A stretch of DNA of 64,000 nucleotides. Origin: Epiperipatus broadwayi. Its lineage: Eukaryota; Onychophora; Udeonychophora; Euonychophora; Peripatidae. Each line of letters starts with the position of its first letter. Position 1 is the first letter of the stretch. The notes beneath the pieces are model-generated. The model worked only from the letters and a program-made list of their open reading frames with translations. It ran no database searches and was not told where the DNA came from. Where the stretch lies: positions 8,513,100 to 8,577,099 of the forward strand of contig JAQFVV010000022.1 in assembly GCA_028023455.1 (NCBI GenBank), read 5' to 3'. This document shows, piece by piece, positions 10,680 through 22,800 of the stretch. Both the position numbers and the translations under genes were made by a program.

Positions 10680-11090
10680 TAAATAAAGGGATTTGAACTT
10701 AGGATTTTTATTCTATATTTATCCCCTACTCCATTTCACACAACTGATGCACATGACCACAAACATGTGGAAAAAATGATCTCTAATATACATATTTCAT
10801 GCAAAACTGGCACTCACCAGTTGGGCCAGATCTCAATCTATCACAGATATATACAATCAGTGCTCAGCTTATACTAGGATAGCAATCCCTAAACCTTAAT
10901 GGTCAGGCTTTAATCTTCTCGCACATTGATTTTATATATCCATGGGAGATTGTGTTCTAGGCCAACTGTTGAGTGCTGGTTCTGCATGAAATATGTATAT
11001 TGGGGATCACTTATCTTTTTTACACATGTGTGTACTTGTTTGAGATGGAGTGGAGGATGAAATCCTAAGTTCAAATTCCTCTATATATTA
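10680..11090. repeat. Hairpin element, family B
   Basis: Arms at about 10680-10840 and 10945-11085 are inverted copies. Landmarks are GGATTTGAACTTAGGATTT against CCTAAGTTCAAATTCC, and TACATATTTCATGCAAAAC against TTCTGCATGAAATATG. A single-copy middle (CAGTGCTCAGCTTATAC..., about 10859-10915) lies between them. Reading outward, each arm ends in a box A/box B-like pair, with GTTCAAATTCC as box B. Confidence 0.75.
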
Positions 11091-11174
11091 TAGTAAACTT
11101 TCAATATATTGAATGAATATGTTAATTATAACATTAAGCATCACATAATCACATTTCCTATACCAGCACATTAA

Positions 11175-11385
11175 TTGTTGATAAACAGAGCAAAACTCTC
11201 CATACAGTATTGCCACCTGTGCTAAACAGAGTAATCAATGGATGCCACAAGCCAGAAACTAGTCTGGGGATATTGGATGAGTGGGCATTAGATAGGGATT
11301 TTATGTACAAGCCTTCTGGCATCCATTGATTACTCTGTTTAGCACAGGTGGCAATACTGTATGGAGAGTTTTGCTCTGTTTAATT
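11175..11385. repeat. Near-perfect hairpin element, family AC
   Basis: The arm GAGCAAAACTCTCCATACAG through CAATGGATGCC (about 11188-11247) is inverted with hardly any change at about 11318-11377. The middle contains AAGCCAGAAACTAGTCTGGGG, GATGAGTGGGCATTAGATAG and GGATTTTATGTACAAGCC, as in the 6.4 kb copy. The near-perfect arms suggest a young insertion or ongoing gene conversion between arms. No coding capacity. Confidence 0.85.
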
Positions 11386-11589
11386 ATAACATATTTAATA
11401 AATCTATCAGAATAAATTAATTCAATCATTTATATTTCTACAACAAAAATGGAGTAATGCAGCATTAGTAAGAACTAATGGCAGATAACTATCAATCCAA
11501 ATCATATTATTTAATAAAATAATTACCATATTAAATATTCACTCTAAATTTTAATAATGAAAAATTTTAAGTTTAATGGTTATAAAAGT

Positions 11590-12045
11590 AAATATAGAGG
11601 ATTTGAACACAGACTTTCAAGTACTCTTCAAGTGTCCACACTATCTCATACCACTGATACACATGACCACATGTGTAGAAAAGATAAATAATCACCAATG
11701 TACATATTTCATGCTGAACCAGCACTCACTCATCAGTTAGTCCAGATTATCATCTCATTAGAGTTTCAATGATATGGATAAATAAAAGAGTTGGAGTGGA
11801 TTAAAGCCTGTCCATTAAAGAATGAAGATTTGCTATCTTAATATAAACTAAGCACTGATTATATATATATGTGTGGGAGATGATAATCTGGACCAACTGA
11901 TGAGTGCTGATTCAACACAAAATATGCATATTGGTGATTATTTATCTTTTCTTCATGTGTATGGTCATGTGTATCAGTAATATGAGATAGTGTGGATAGT
12001 TGAAGGATGCTTAAAAGTCTGTGTTCAAATCTCCTATATTTATAA
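11590..12045. repeat. Hairpin element, family B, large copy
   Basis: The left arm (about 11595-11765: GGATTTGAACACAGACTTTC, TCCACACTATCTCATACCAC, AGATAAATAATCACCAATG) is inverted at about 11876-12045. The asymmetric middle (GGAGTGGATTAAAGCCTGTC, CTATCTTAATATAAACTAAG) matches the non-palindromic copy at 59.95 kb in the same orientation. Confidence 0.8.
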
Positions 12046-12534
12046 TTAAGCTCCAGGTGTATGAAGAATGCCTGTATTTTAAATATTGGTTATAAAAGTA
12101 TTACCTCAATAATAAATTTAGTATTAAAATCAAGGTCATTCAATCCAAATAAAGTATACTTTAATTTATCTTCATTAATAACAAACAACCATCTACGTAT
12201 CTTATAAATAACATTAAAAAAATATAAAATTAGCACAGATGATACATTAATGAAGGAATAACACAGCAAATAATCAATATTTTTTAATTTCATAAAACTT
12301 ATCATTATATCTAAAATACATCAAATTCTCTAATAATAGAAGTAACTTATGAATAACATTAATTTTAGTAGTAGAAAAAACATTCATCTCTATTTAAAGC
12401 ACAATATTTTTTAATCTATCAACAAATTGATACATTCTCATTAATATTAAGACTAGAAGTTCCATGGTCATGAAATAAAGAAAATTTTATAAATTTTGAT
12501 TTTGCCAATATTGTATTAGACAGTATTACATATA

Positions 12535-12790
12535 ATTTTCTTCTTCCTTTCCTTATATATTGATTTCTATTTTTATATATCATACCATTTACAACTTCCT
12601 TAAACGGTTTATCAGTGCTATTTTTTATATAAAAACTTTATTCTAATTGTATAATTATATATTTAGATATTGTAGCTCTGATGATGACTGCAGGACAGTC
12701 GAAACTGTTAGAATATAATTTTCATATAAGGAATAGTATTGTTAAAGTCTTTAAGGAAGTTGTAAATGGTATGATATATAAAAGTATTAC
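12535..12790. repeat. Hairpin element, family D, second copy
   Basis: Arms: ATATATCATACCATTTACAA (about 12574-12593) with CTTCCTTAAACG, against TTTAAGGAAGTTGTAAATGG (about 12749-12768). It carries a single plus-strand signature at 12676-12708: CTGATGATGACTGC, then AGGACAGTCGAAACTGT. The small stem GACTG/CAGTC is intact here. Its left flank is the inverse of the right flank of the 9.66 kb copy. Confidence 0.8.
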
Positions 12791-13994
12791 ATATATACTA
12801 GAATTAAACAGACTTACCTTAATATGTAGTATTTTGAAGTGATTAACTCCCCATACTCAGACTATATTACATTTAATAAATATCTGATTGCAAAGCAGAA
12901 AATAAAATCCTTTTAAATTATTCGTCCAAAATATATATAAAAAAGCTAGTCAGGCAATAAATGAATTAAGATCCAATATCTAAATTTATAAACATGCTTA
13001 CTCTGGCAAATTTAAATTGGTCTTAAATCTTATTTGTAAGACAGATTCTCTAATTATTTATTTTACGTTTCGAAGATAAACTTTTTATTCAGTACGCAAT
13101 GGTTCCATAGGACTCATAATGTTATTATACAGGTTAAATGAATAATATGTAAAAAGATTGTGTACAAATTACACACATATATAAAGTCTGTTACTCAGTT
13201 ACGGATTATGCCAATGATTATATATAGTTTATCATAAAAAAAAAAAAACTTTGTAAAGAACTGAAATGAGTATAAATATGTAATATTAGAATTAAACAGC
13301 TGTAATTTAATACATAAGATATTGGAATAAAGAATTCTACAAAATATTGTATATCTTTTATGTTAACCTGTTTTCCATCTCTCATGCATAAGTCCAAACA
13401 TGTGATTATAGTCAAATTTATTTTTACAATTTCTTTTTTAATAAAACAACATTTTTATAGTAGTATAATCTGAACAATATGTATATTTTTTAAACATTTA
13501 TTTATTTCTTTAAAAAGATTTACGTTTGTTTAATATTTACATTTCATTTTGTTTAAACCTTATGTTGACTGAAAATCTATCTTTGTATTTTTTATTTATA
13601 AAAAAGATTTCAAAACCAAGACAAATATCTGTTTCTGTTTAAATATTACAAATATTTTAAAAATAAGTTCAAAAAATATATTATGTCTATAATCTTACGT
13701 TGATAATTTATATATATCAGGTTTTTACAAAAAAGATCTTTTTTTAAATATTTTAAAATCTATCGCCTTATTTTCTTTTTAAATTTGATACAGTCTATTA
13801 ATTCTAGTAAACATTATAACTAACTTTTTTTCCAAATTTTGTTTTTTTATATTTAATCTTTATTTTTATATTCCTTACATATTAACCATAATTTATTATC
13901 CTTATTAAAGAGGATTTTTTATGTACAAAAATACCTTAATATATGAAGAAAAAAAAATGATATTAATATATTCGTTATATATGTAATCTATTTA
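12791..13994. other. AT-rich DNA, nothing recognised
   Basis: Open frames here are short, hydrophobic and AT-driven. No repeat shared with the rest of the window was noticed. Confidence 0.45.
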
Positions 13995-14225
13995 TATAGG
14001 GTATATGAGCACAGACTTTCACATGACCCACCATTTTCCACACTATCTCATAACACTGATACACTTGAACACATATATGTTGAAAAGATAAATAATTACC
14101 AATATATATATTTCATGCTAAACCAGCAATCATCAGTTGGTCCAGATTACCGTATCAGTGTTATGAGATAGTGTGGAGAGTGGTGGATCATGTGAAAGTC
14201 TGTGCTCATATACCTTACATATATA
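13995..14225. repeat. Hairpin element, family B, compact copy
   Basis: The arm GAGCACAGACTTTCACATGA ... CACACTATCTCATAACACTGAT (about 14007-14061) is inverted at about 14153-14213. The loop keeps the AAAAGATAAATAATTACC, TTCATGCTAAACCAGCA and ATCAGTTGGTCCAGATTACC landmarks once. The outer ends read GGTATATGAGC against GCTCATATACC, also found at 60.23 kb. Confidence 0.85.
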
Positions 14226-14399
14226 GACACAGGTATATAATAAACCTGTGTATTTCAGTAATCTATCTATATAATTACATATCATATATGTACACACACA
14301 CATAAATTATCAAGCTAACATTATTACATAATATAATAAAATTAGATTGATAGTTTATTAACAAGTAAAATTTCATATTCTAATGAAATTTAATGTATA

Positions 14400-14610
14400 T
14401 ATTATTTGAACTTAGATTTTCAAGCTCTTTTACAGCCATCCACTCCATCCTATACAAGTGATACACATAATCACATACATGTGAAAAAGATAAATGATCA
14501 CAATATTTATCTTTTTCACATGTATGTAATCATGTATATCATTTGTATAGGATGGAGTGAATGGCTGTAGGGACTTGAAAATCTGAGTTCAAAGCTCTTC
14601 TAATTACATT
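14400..14610. repeat. Hairpin element, family B, short divergent copy
   Basis: TTGAACTTAGATTTTCAAGC ... GCCATCCACTCCATCCTATAC (about 14406-14456) is inverted at about 14545-14600. The arms run nearly to the centre, leaving almost no loop (TGATCACAATA). A perfect CACATGTATG/CATACATGTG pair flanks the centre. Confidence 0.8.
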
Positions 14611-14849
14611 AAATTCAGTATAGACAATATATCTGTATTTAAATATTGTATATCTTTCAAAAGTAATCTTTATTAGTTAAAAGATTGCAAATATTTTTGG
14701 GTACACTTACCCACTGAGAATTACAAAGTGTTCAATGTTACAAGGTAAAACAATTATTGACCAGGTTTATATAAAGTACTTATGCTCGATAACAATTATA
14801 TCCATAAAAGGGTTGCTATAATGTTGATTAATGTGTAACTATACATGGG

Positions 14850-15130
14850 TAGTACATGGACCTACATGGCCCAGCCGCCAAGAAGTTATCCATCACCCAA
14901 TGATCCCACCCCTGGGGCCTTGAAGTAAAGACCCAAATGCTTCAGCTGAATATGAATAGGTGGACAAGTCCAGCATTGTGCCAACCACCCAACAGGCAGC
15001 AAAAATTTTGACCCATAGCTGAGCCATGTCAAGACCATTCTAGGTACCTCTGTCTCCCAATTAACAAGTCCAAATGTGCAGGGACTACATTCAGTCTACC
15101 TGCTCAGAATTGGAAAGCCAACTAGGGAAA
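14850..15130. other. GC-richer island of unknown nature
   Basis: About 280 bp are visibly richer in G and C than the surroundings (GGCCCAGCCGCC, CCCACCCCTGGGGCCTTG). Neither strand gives an uninterrupted frame, although several 30-codon stretches are open. It could be a decayed exon, a retrocopy, or a repeat family seen once here. I recognised no protein or RNA. Confidence 0.5.
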
Positions 15131-15484
15131 AACTGAATATTGTATATATTATTCTTTATTTACAAGTGTGATGCATAATCAATATAAGTTATATGTGTTT
15201 TGTATATTGAGGAATGCATTGATTTCATATATATATATTTCTTTATTTTAAAATCAGGTATTTTTTAAAATAAAAATAGCCCTTAATAAGTCGATAAAAT
15301 ATAATTTGAAATATGAAGAATAATATATATATATATTGATACAATTAAGAATAAGAAACAAGATTTAAAAAAAAAATGATGTGGATTATAATGTCTGAAG
15401 TATTTAAGAAATATTTTCTTTTTTTCCAATATCTTTTCTGTATTGATTATAATACTTCTAATATAAATAATACTATTAAACATC

Positions 15485-15645
15485 AAGCATCACATGATCA
15501 CCATTATTTATGCTTGCACAAGCTGTTTTCATAGAAGAAAAACTTTTTATACAGTAGCACCAAAGTAATCCTTTCTGCATCCATTGATTACTCTGCCTTG
15601 CACTGAGTGGTGCAACTGTATGGTGAGTTTTGCCTCTTTGAAGAT
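15485..15645. repeat. Family AC fragment
   Basis: It contains CATCACATGATCACCA, GCATCCATTGATTACTCTG and GTATGGTGAGTTTTGCC, the terminal landmarks of the AC elements at 6.5 and 11.3 kb. The central body is missing. A 62-codon open frame here is incidental. Confidence 0.65.
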
Positions 15646-15779
15646 TATTAAACATCCTTTATGCATTCAATGTATTGCTTTTACAGTTCTGAGAAAGTCT
15701 GTTGTTCAGTCAAAACTGACATCTAGATTGGAGAATTTAATAAAGATTTTGAATTGTGTAAAGGAGTGTTAAATGTTAT

Positions 15780-18155
15780 TTCTATTTGGTATTAAAACAA
15801 ATTATAGTGCAATTGTATAGGATGTAATTCCCTTCCAATTAAAATTATATTAGAATTGTAATGTTATAGGAAATAAATATTAGCATTGTAAGCAAAAATA
15901 ACTTTGAGTTTTAACACATTAATATTTACAATTTCATTAAATAAAAGGAAGACTGAACTAATTTAATCTTATATCTTATTGTCAGCTCTTCATGTTACAA
16001 GACCCATTTCAGTTGATGATTGTTGCTTTCACTAATGCACTATTCTTTCTTATATAATATAATTTAATTCCTTCTTCATCAATCACTTGTATAAAGTTTA
16101 CCACACACTGCCATTTGAGGAATTACTATTTTTAACTCATATTATTAAGTATATAAATGCTAAACGATTCACAATGGAAATAATATTCTTTATAATAGAT
16201 TCCATGCTTACACATGCACACACACATATATACAACATTAACTGAAGAAATAATCTTTTAACTTCTGAGCATTGGCCACATTAATGCAGTTTCCTTCAGT
16301 TCAAAGCTGTCTATATAATGAATTAAAATGAATCAATTTTATATTTTCCAAACTTTTATATGGGCATTAGACTAGTCAATAAAATTAGCAAGTCTAATTT
16401 AAATCAGACATGATATCTATATAACCTTGTGCAAATTTTCTTATAATCTAATTTACAAGGACAGAGCTAATTATTAGTCATTTTAACAGTTTTGCGGACA
16501 ATCTATCATATACATAAAATACACCAACACAACCCTCATATTTAAACAAATTAATAGAATTTACTATCTAATTGTAGTATTGATTTGACAACAGATTTCT
16601 GGTTACTTTTTTATTATTTAAGTATGAAGCTATAATGCTGTAATTTGCATAAGATAATCAGTTAGATACTATCACTGATATATATGTATAGTGATGAAGA
16701 AACCATTATTCAGCTGCAAGTTGGTGAGGGTTTGAGTTTCTTTTACCATTTTTGTTTTAACCTCTAAATAAGAACAACTAAATGAACATTTATTAATCAT
16801 TATAGAATGGTTAGTAAAGTTGATTAGAGAATGACTCTCTAAAAGAAAAATCTTCATTCTCACTGAAATCTGAAAAAGGTTTTGTTTTGGGGATTTTGCC
16901 CAATCAATTCCAAACCCAAATTATGAGATCAGAAGATGAAAGCAATACAACAATTTTCTTAAATTAATAAATATAAAAAAAATAGTTAAAATGAAAATAA
17001 CAGATATGAATATATGTGCTATTTATATTTGAAGTATCACCTTTTATTGTGATATCACTTCCATATCATTACATCATGGTACTTATTGTTTGTTTAAATT
17101 TATGTAATTTAAATAAAAAAAAGCCCTGAAAAGCATTGAGCTAATTTGCATTTGTGCATAACAATATCAAAAAAATCATGCTGAATTCTTGAAATAATTG
17201 ATTTATGGATTCTTGTGACATACCAACTGGAAAAGTTTGCTGCATATTTCTTTCACCACAGATCTTAACAGTATTTTAGTATAAATAAGGAAGTTCAGCA
17301 TGAGATAAGAATATTTTTGATGATTAAGACATAGTAGAAAAAAAATGGTCAAATAATACATCAAATGGAACAATTTTGATCATTCTGTGACTGAAATAGG
17401 TGTTTTGTTTTTTTTTAATCTCATTCAAGCTTAGTTCTGTATTCTCATAAACAAATATTATAGTAGAAAAGTGTTACAGATTTACTTTTAGAAACCCCTA
17501 TATATTAATGGAACAGTCAAAAGAACTGCGAAACAAAACTCATTGACAAATAGCCAATAGTGTGACTATTGCTTCATATATATCTTTTTATTTTACAGCA
17601 ATTATATTTCATTTATTCATGATTAGAGATTAATATATTAATTTGTTCACTGTTCCCAAGACCTATGAAATTGATCTGATGTTTTTTCAGATTGCTGAGG
17701 ATTTCCCAAAATATTTTAGGATTTTTATTAAAAATCTGCATATTTTGTAAATAGATATTTATCTAATCATAATTAAGAGAAGTATTAAAATAAATTTATA
17801 TTTTACAATTTAGCATAGAGTTCCAATTTTAAGAGCAAAGTTCTAGATCAATGACTAAGCAAAGAAAGTTTTAAAAAAATCCTTCAATCATTTGAATGGA
17901 ACTTTTGCAAAAGTTGGACACTGCACATGGATATTTTAATTCAAGAAGTTCATTTGTGATTAATTTGTTAGTAATAATATGTCTTATCACAAACTGTGTC
18001 AAACAATTGAATGTTATCCCTATATCACTGATGTAATGTGTGAATAGGGCAATCTGGGATGTCTTTGTAACTATACAAGCCTAATACATATAATTTATAA
18101 TAAAAGACCCATACATATAATTCACAAATATAATATTAATACATATCTTTTTTAA
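15780..18155. other. AT-rich DNA, nothing recognised
   Basis: No exon-like frame, structural RNA or clear repeat was seen. A CA/TA-rich stretch lies near 16215-16233. Confidence 0.4.
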
Positions 18156-18156
18156 A

Positions 18157-18176
18157 TATATATATATATATATATC
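18157..18176. repeat. (TA)n microsatellite
   Basis: A run of TA dinucleotides directly beside the (ATC)-type tail of the following LINE fragment. Confidence 0.9.
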
Positions 18177-18640
18177 ATCATCCACTGCAGGATGAAGATC
18201 TCTGCAAGTTCAATCCATCTTCTCTAATTTCTAGCCTCTCTTCTCCACAACATCCCTGCACACTTTCTTATTTCATCCATTCATCTCACATGTGGTCTTT
18301 TTCTGGGTTTTTTAAGTCTCTTGGAATTCAGTTTAAGATTTCAACTGTCCATATATTATCATCTCCTCTACAAATATGTTCATCCCAATTCCACTTCAAT
18401 TTTTTAATTCTTTCATCAATGTCATCAATATGAGTTTATTATCCATTTATTGCTTTTTTGATCTTTTTTTGTTACTCCTAACATGCATCTCTCCATACTT
18501 CTTTGAGAGGTCAGAAGTCTCTGTATTGCTCTTCTATTAAGTGTCCAAGTCTCGATTTACAAGTAAGAATTGATAAAATGCATTTATTAAAAACTTTTTC
18601 AAATATATGTATATTTCTTTTTAATATTAAGTTATTATTA
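18177..18640 (-). mobile_element. RTE LINE C-terminal fragment, 5' truncated and decayed
   Basis: On the minus strand the frame reads KLKWNWDEHICRGDDN, then WTVEILN, IPRDLK and, after frameshifts, WIELAE-like residues before a (GATGAT)-type tail. This is the same tail as the intact frame at 53.29 kb (KRLKWSWAGHIARRDDN ... WTIEILNWIPRD). The GHIAR motif is degraded to EHICR. A trinucleotide tail and 5' truncation are usual for RTE insertions. Confidence 0.75.
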
Positions 18641-19689
18641 ATATATATATACAAGTTATTAATAAATGATTAGATCTTTTTCAAGAAATATAATGGAGAT
18701 TAGGAAATCTTTTTTAATCTACTTAAATAAACATATGCAAAAAATGTTAAATTAATTATGCAAATAAGTGCTTGAATGAGTGAAAGTCCTATAATTAGAA
18801 AAATATAGAGCAGACAGTAGGGTGAAGTTTAATTTCTTTAGATTACCTGTTAATTGAAGATTGTTTACCAAATGCATGCATGTTAATTTTAATTTATTTA
18901 TAATTAATAAGTGTTTTTTTTTTTTACAGTTTCAAATAGTTTTTCAACTTGGAAGTCAAATTTAGAACTAAAATAATTTATGATTAATAGTTAAATTCAG
19001 ATGAGAACCTTTCCAACTTATCTTTAATTTATATTAAGGGGCATTATATCTTCACTTCTAGAGATATAATCTGTTACACTATTTTTAAAAAAAATTATGC
19101 CTCAGAAATATACAACATTTCTTTTATATTTATTCTTATAACCATATAGAAAATTCATTTTCTCTGGAAGTCTTTTTGTTCTTATAATATTTTTTACATT
19201 GAAATTATATTAAATTTAATTCTTACACTATTGTACAGTGTTCTGTTGTTTGAAAACATATGTGTTATAAAAACTGAAACTTTGGCATAATAGATACTGA
19301 GCAAAATATTATACATATACCATAAGAAATTTACTTTTATGAAGTTTAAAAAATATTTTGTGGCATTGATAAAGCTATTTTTCTTTCTGTTTTTCCCCCA
19401 CATTATGCTTTTTCTTATAAAATTATTTTGCATTGTATTCATTTCAGTTTGCATTAATAATATAAATAACTATCATCAATCACATGATAGTTATTATGAA
19501 ATATTTATATAATTATTGAAAATTGACTTGATAGCACTTAATAATAATAATGCTTTAATTTAAATAAATTTTATATACTTTGTAAAAATTGTATTTTTTT
19601 TTTCATGTTAAAAAATATGATTGTACTATCATTAGCAAAGTTTCTTATAATGCAATTAATTATTTAATCCATCATCTAACTGATTTATC

Positions 19690-20120
19690 ATTTCAATTAT
19701 AAGTGCTTGTATGGATGAATTGCTTCTGGGTCATTTTTTTCTTTCCATTTTTCTGCACACTCCTAATACTTTTAACCCCACTCATTCAGTGCTGCTACTC
19801 ATTCATAACAATTTTATTTGTTTTTTTATATTTTCCATTTATAATTCCAATTATAATCTTTTTTCCAATGTATCTGCTTGTTTACCAAATGTTCAAATGT
19901 ACTTTTCTTCATTCTATCAATCTCCAATAATGGTATTTGTGCATTTGCCTTCATCAATCATTAGTTCTTTTAGCTGTCCACACTACCTCAAACATTCTTT
20001 GATAACCTTTGACTTTAAAAGTTGTTAATCCTTGCCTTTTTTGTTTTCTCAATGTCTATGTTTCATATTCATATGATTCAATTGATCTAGATAAAAGCTT
20101 TTCATTGACAAATATTATGT
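19690..20120 (-). mobile_element. LINE reverse transcriptase C-terminal fragment
   Basis: The minus strand reads LLSRSIESYEYET, a stop, TLRKQKRQGLTTF, KVKGYQRMFEVVWTAKRTND and IGEIDRMKKSTFEHLV. It matches the region after the polymerase core in many LINEs (YG-E-WTL-K-----L--FE---YRRML-I-W---RTN, then GHLVR). The open frames predicted on the plus strand here (19703-20028) are antisense shadows. Stops and frameshifts mark it as dead. I cannot say whether it belongs to the RTE family seen elsewhere or to another clade. Confidence 0.7.
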
Positions 20121-20129
20121 GTTAGAAAT

Positions 20130-20930
20130 TAGTTGAGAGAGATATGGATAGGATAGCTCTAAATAAATTTTATTAAGCACAACTTAATTGCTACTTATAT
20201 GATATAATAATAGTTTTTTAAGTTGAGTCTTTTTTGTAAAATACTTTCAAAGTCTTGCTTAATTATACCTCTCTATTCTATCCTTAGTTATATTTGCTCC
20301 AGTACAAGTGGTCACTTGTGCACCTCTTTGGAATATCCCTGGAACAGTATTTATTATATAAATAGTCAATCTTTTCCACAAATATGATATTTAAGTTCAC
20401 TAAAAAATATTTTAATACCTGTATATTAAACAAACACATTATTTAGAAATATCTTTAATAAAACTATTCTCTTACAGTATTTAATTGCAGATACAAAGAA
20501 TTTGAAATTTGATTTCCTTTTAGTGCTTTAATTTTTTGCATTATAAAACGTTTATTTTGATTTAAAAAATATAAGATCTCTAATACTTTCTTTTCAAAAT
20601 TGATTAAGTAATACACATTTGATAGTATGAATTAAATATTGCCATACTGAAGACTATTTTTTTGTTTAAACTTTAGAATAACTTTTAGAAAGTTTTAATA
20701 AATGTATTTTAGAATTATTATTATTTATATGACTTCTCTCACTGTACTAATCTAAGATTGTTTCCATTTACATGGCCATTTTTTTTAAATAACAACAACA
20801 AAATAGTCTAATTAAAAATGCTCACATTTTAATAAATCGTACTAACAATTAATAGACTATACATTGCAATGTTAGATTATAATTATACTTAGAAGTTAAT
20901 CACCACTTCTCACTACAATTATTCTATAAT
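20130..20930. other. AT-rich DNA, nothing recognised
   Basis: No gene or shared repeat was noticed. Confidence 0.4.
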
Positions 20931-20937
20931 ATCAATT

Positions 20938-21215
20938 GCAAGAATACTCTCAACCCAGGCACAAGATAAAGACTTTGAGAAAATAAGAATGACCATCTTA
21001 TTTTCAAACTCAAATGCATTTATATTATACTTCATAAGTTCTAATAAGATTATTAAAAAGAAATGGATTAAAGTGAATAATCCATATATTCACACTCTCT
21101 TCTAGACACTTATGATTGGCTCATATAAATGCATTTGAGTTTGAAAATAAGGTGACTACTCTTTTTTTCTCAAAGTCTTTATCTTGTAACTGGGAGGAGA
21201 GTATTCTCACAGTTA
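20938..21215. repeat. Hairpin element, unassigned family
   Basis: AAGATAAAGACTTTGAGAAA ... TTATTTTCAAACTCAAATGC (about 20964-21018) is inverted at about 21130-21185. The arms also extend outward in AGAATACTCTC against GAGAGTATTCTC. The loop of about 110 bp has no recognised motif. No other copy was noticed in the window. Confidence 0.8.
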
Positions 21216-21424
21216 ACATCACTGTTTAATATTATAGTATGGTGCTAGTGATGGCTGATTATTTTCTAAATATAATTAATTTATGCATAGAAGTATTATT
21301 AAATAGTGATGAATCATGAACATGAGATACTTTAAAACATATTGTTTAAAATTAGAGGAAAATAATTTAATTCTAATGATTATCATATTATTGCCTCTTT
21401 ACTGTGTCTTTATATCATGCATGA

Positions 21425-21535
21425 TTTAGGGCAATGACTAGGTGGCAAACTCTGAAGATCCATGGATTAATTTCAATTCTGTCATTTCCAGTACTCAAAC
21501 TTCTTATGATCCTTTAAGCAATTGAGTCCATTTAA
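21425..21535 (+). repeat. Decayed tRNA-derived SINE, family H
   Basis: GACTAGGTGGCAAACTCTG resembles box A, and GGATTAATTTCAATTCTG the region of box B. The downstream CTCAAACTTCTTATGA matches the better copies at 10.4-10.6 kb. Confidence 0.45.
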
Positions 21536-21939
21536 ATATAGCACCATTTACAAAGTGACTTTGTAATAGGATTTACTTTTCAGCAGATACTTTATTTTTA
21601 ACTTGTTAATCTGTATGTGCTTAAATTAATAAACTAAAGATATAAAATAATAACATCATATCTAACTTATTAGATAATATTTTTGATTTATATTAAGTAC
21701 CTTTTCTAGAGAATTCATTTTAACGTAATATTTCTTATTATGTACTATAAAAAAAGAAGTCACTTTATCTCATGCATCAGAAGAATCTATATAAATAAAT
21801 CAATGTAACTTTGTTCAGGATCTATTTATGAAATATTTTAATTTGGTCAAACAATATGTTTTGTGTTGCAGTAAAGATGTATATTAGTAAATTATTAAAT
21901 AATATAAGGCTTAGCTAAATTACAGATGAATATTTAATA

Positions 21940-22675
21940 AAAGTTTAATCCCTCACATATAACAAAACAAAAACTTGTTTAATAGTCTTTCATTTCTTTT
22001 GCTTTGCTTGTATTAAATAAATCTTTTTTTTAAAAAAACCTTCTTTGCATTTTTCACAAGGCTTTTTATTAAATTAAATGATAACAAAAACTTATGTATG
22101 TAATGAAATTATATTTTATAGCCCTGAAGATGTCTGTAAGATAGTCAAAACTGTCAGATAATTTAATAAAGTATTGCAAAAAGTTAACAAAGTAAATCCA
22201 ATACTTCATTATATTATTCAATTTAATACAGTAACATCACTTCTCTTATTGCACTTCTTCATGCAATTTTCTTTCTTTCTGTTTCAATTGAACCTGGAGT
22301 CTTCATCAGAAATCTATTTATCCTTCTTATAAAAGATTAAAAAGAACTTTAGTGAAAGCTGAAGATTAAGCTAAACTATTTAATTCTTTATACAAAAGAA
22401 TACATAGATGTCTGTACTTTGCATAATGTTTTATTAAATTATCTGACAAATTTTGACTATCTAACAGACATCTTCAGAGCTTTGAAATATAACTTTATAA
22501 TTTAATTTTATTATGTTAGTTTTTGTTGTTAGACAACTTAATAAAAAGCATTGTGAAAAGTGCAAAGGAATGAATTGTTTAACGGTTCATTTAACATAAG
22601 CACTGCAAAAGAAATAGAAGAATATTAAAAAAATTTTTTGTTTTGTTATATGTGAGACATTAAACTTTATTAATT
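21940..22675. repeat. Large hairpin element with a PLE-like signature in each arm
   Basis: The outer arms are GTTTAATCCCTCACATATAA (about 21943-21962) against TTATATGTGAGACATTAAAC (about 22646-22665). Further in, CTTTGCATTTTTCACAAGGC is inverted at about 22547-22566, and the signature CCTGAAGATGTCTGTAAGAT, then AGTCAAAACTGTCAGA (22122-22160), is inverted at 22438-22482. About 280 bp of unique sequence, including GAGTCTTCATCAGAAATC, forms the loop. The element is about 735 bp and encodes nothing. Confidence 0.8.
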
Positions 22676-22800
22676 AAAATCAATCAACCCTTACACAATC
22701 TCAATATCAATAACAATCATCAATCTCAATCCAATATCAAAGTAACAATAAAGATAGAATCTCACTTTATTTATGGTCCAATATATTTACTTTTGTTAGA
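22674..22800 (-). repeat. Family E half copy
   Basis: TCAACCCTTACACAATCTC and AATATCAATAACAATCATC match, in the same orientation, the left arm of the family E hairpin at 35.57 kb (TCAACACTTAGACAATCCC, AATATCAATAACAATCAAC). The terminus abuts the large hairpin element on its left. Confidence 0.7.

Noticed and set aside
11175-14610. CRISPR array or bacterial-type repeat array
   Set aside because: The repeats are long inverted arms of different families without regular spacers, in eukaryotic-type DNA.
19703-20028. Two overlapping plus-strand frames of 75 and 105 codons
   Set aside because: The minus strand of the same DNA reads as a LINE reverse-transcriptase C-terminus, so the plus frames are antisense shadows.
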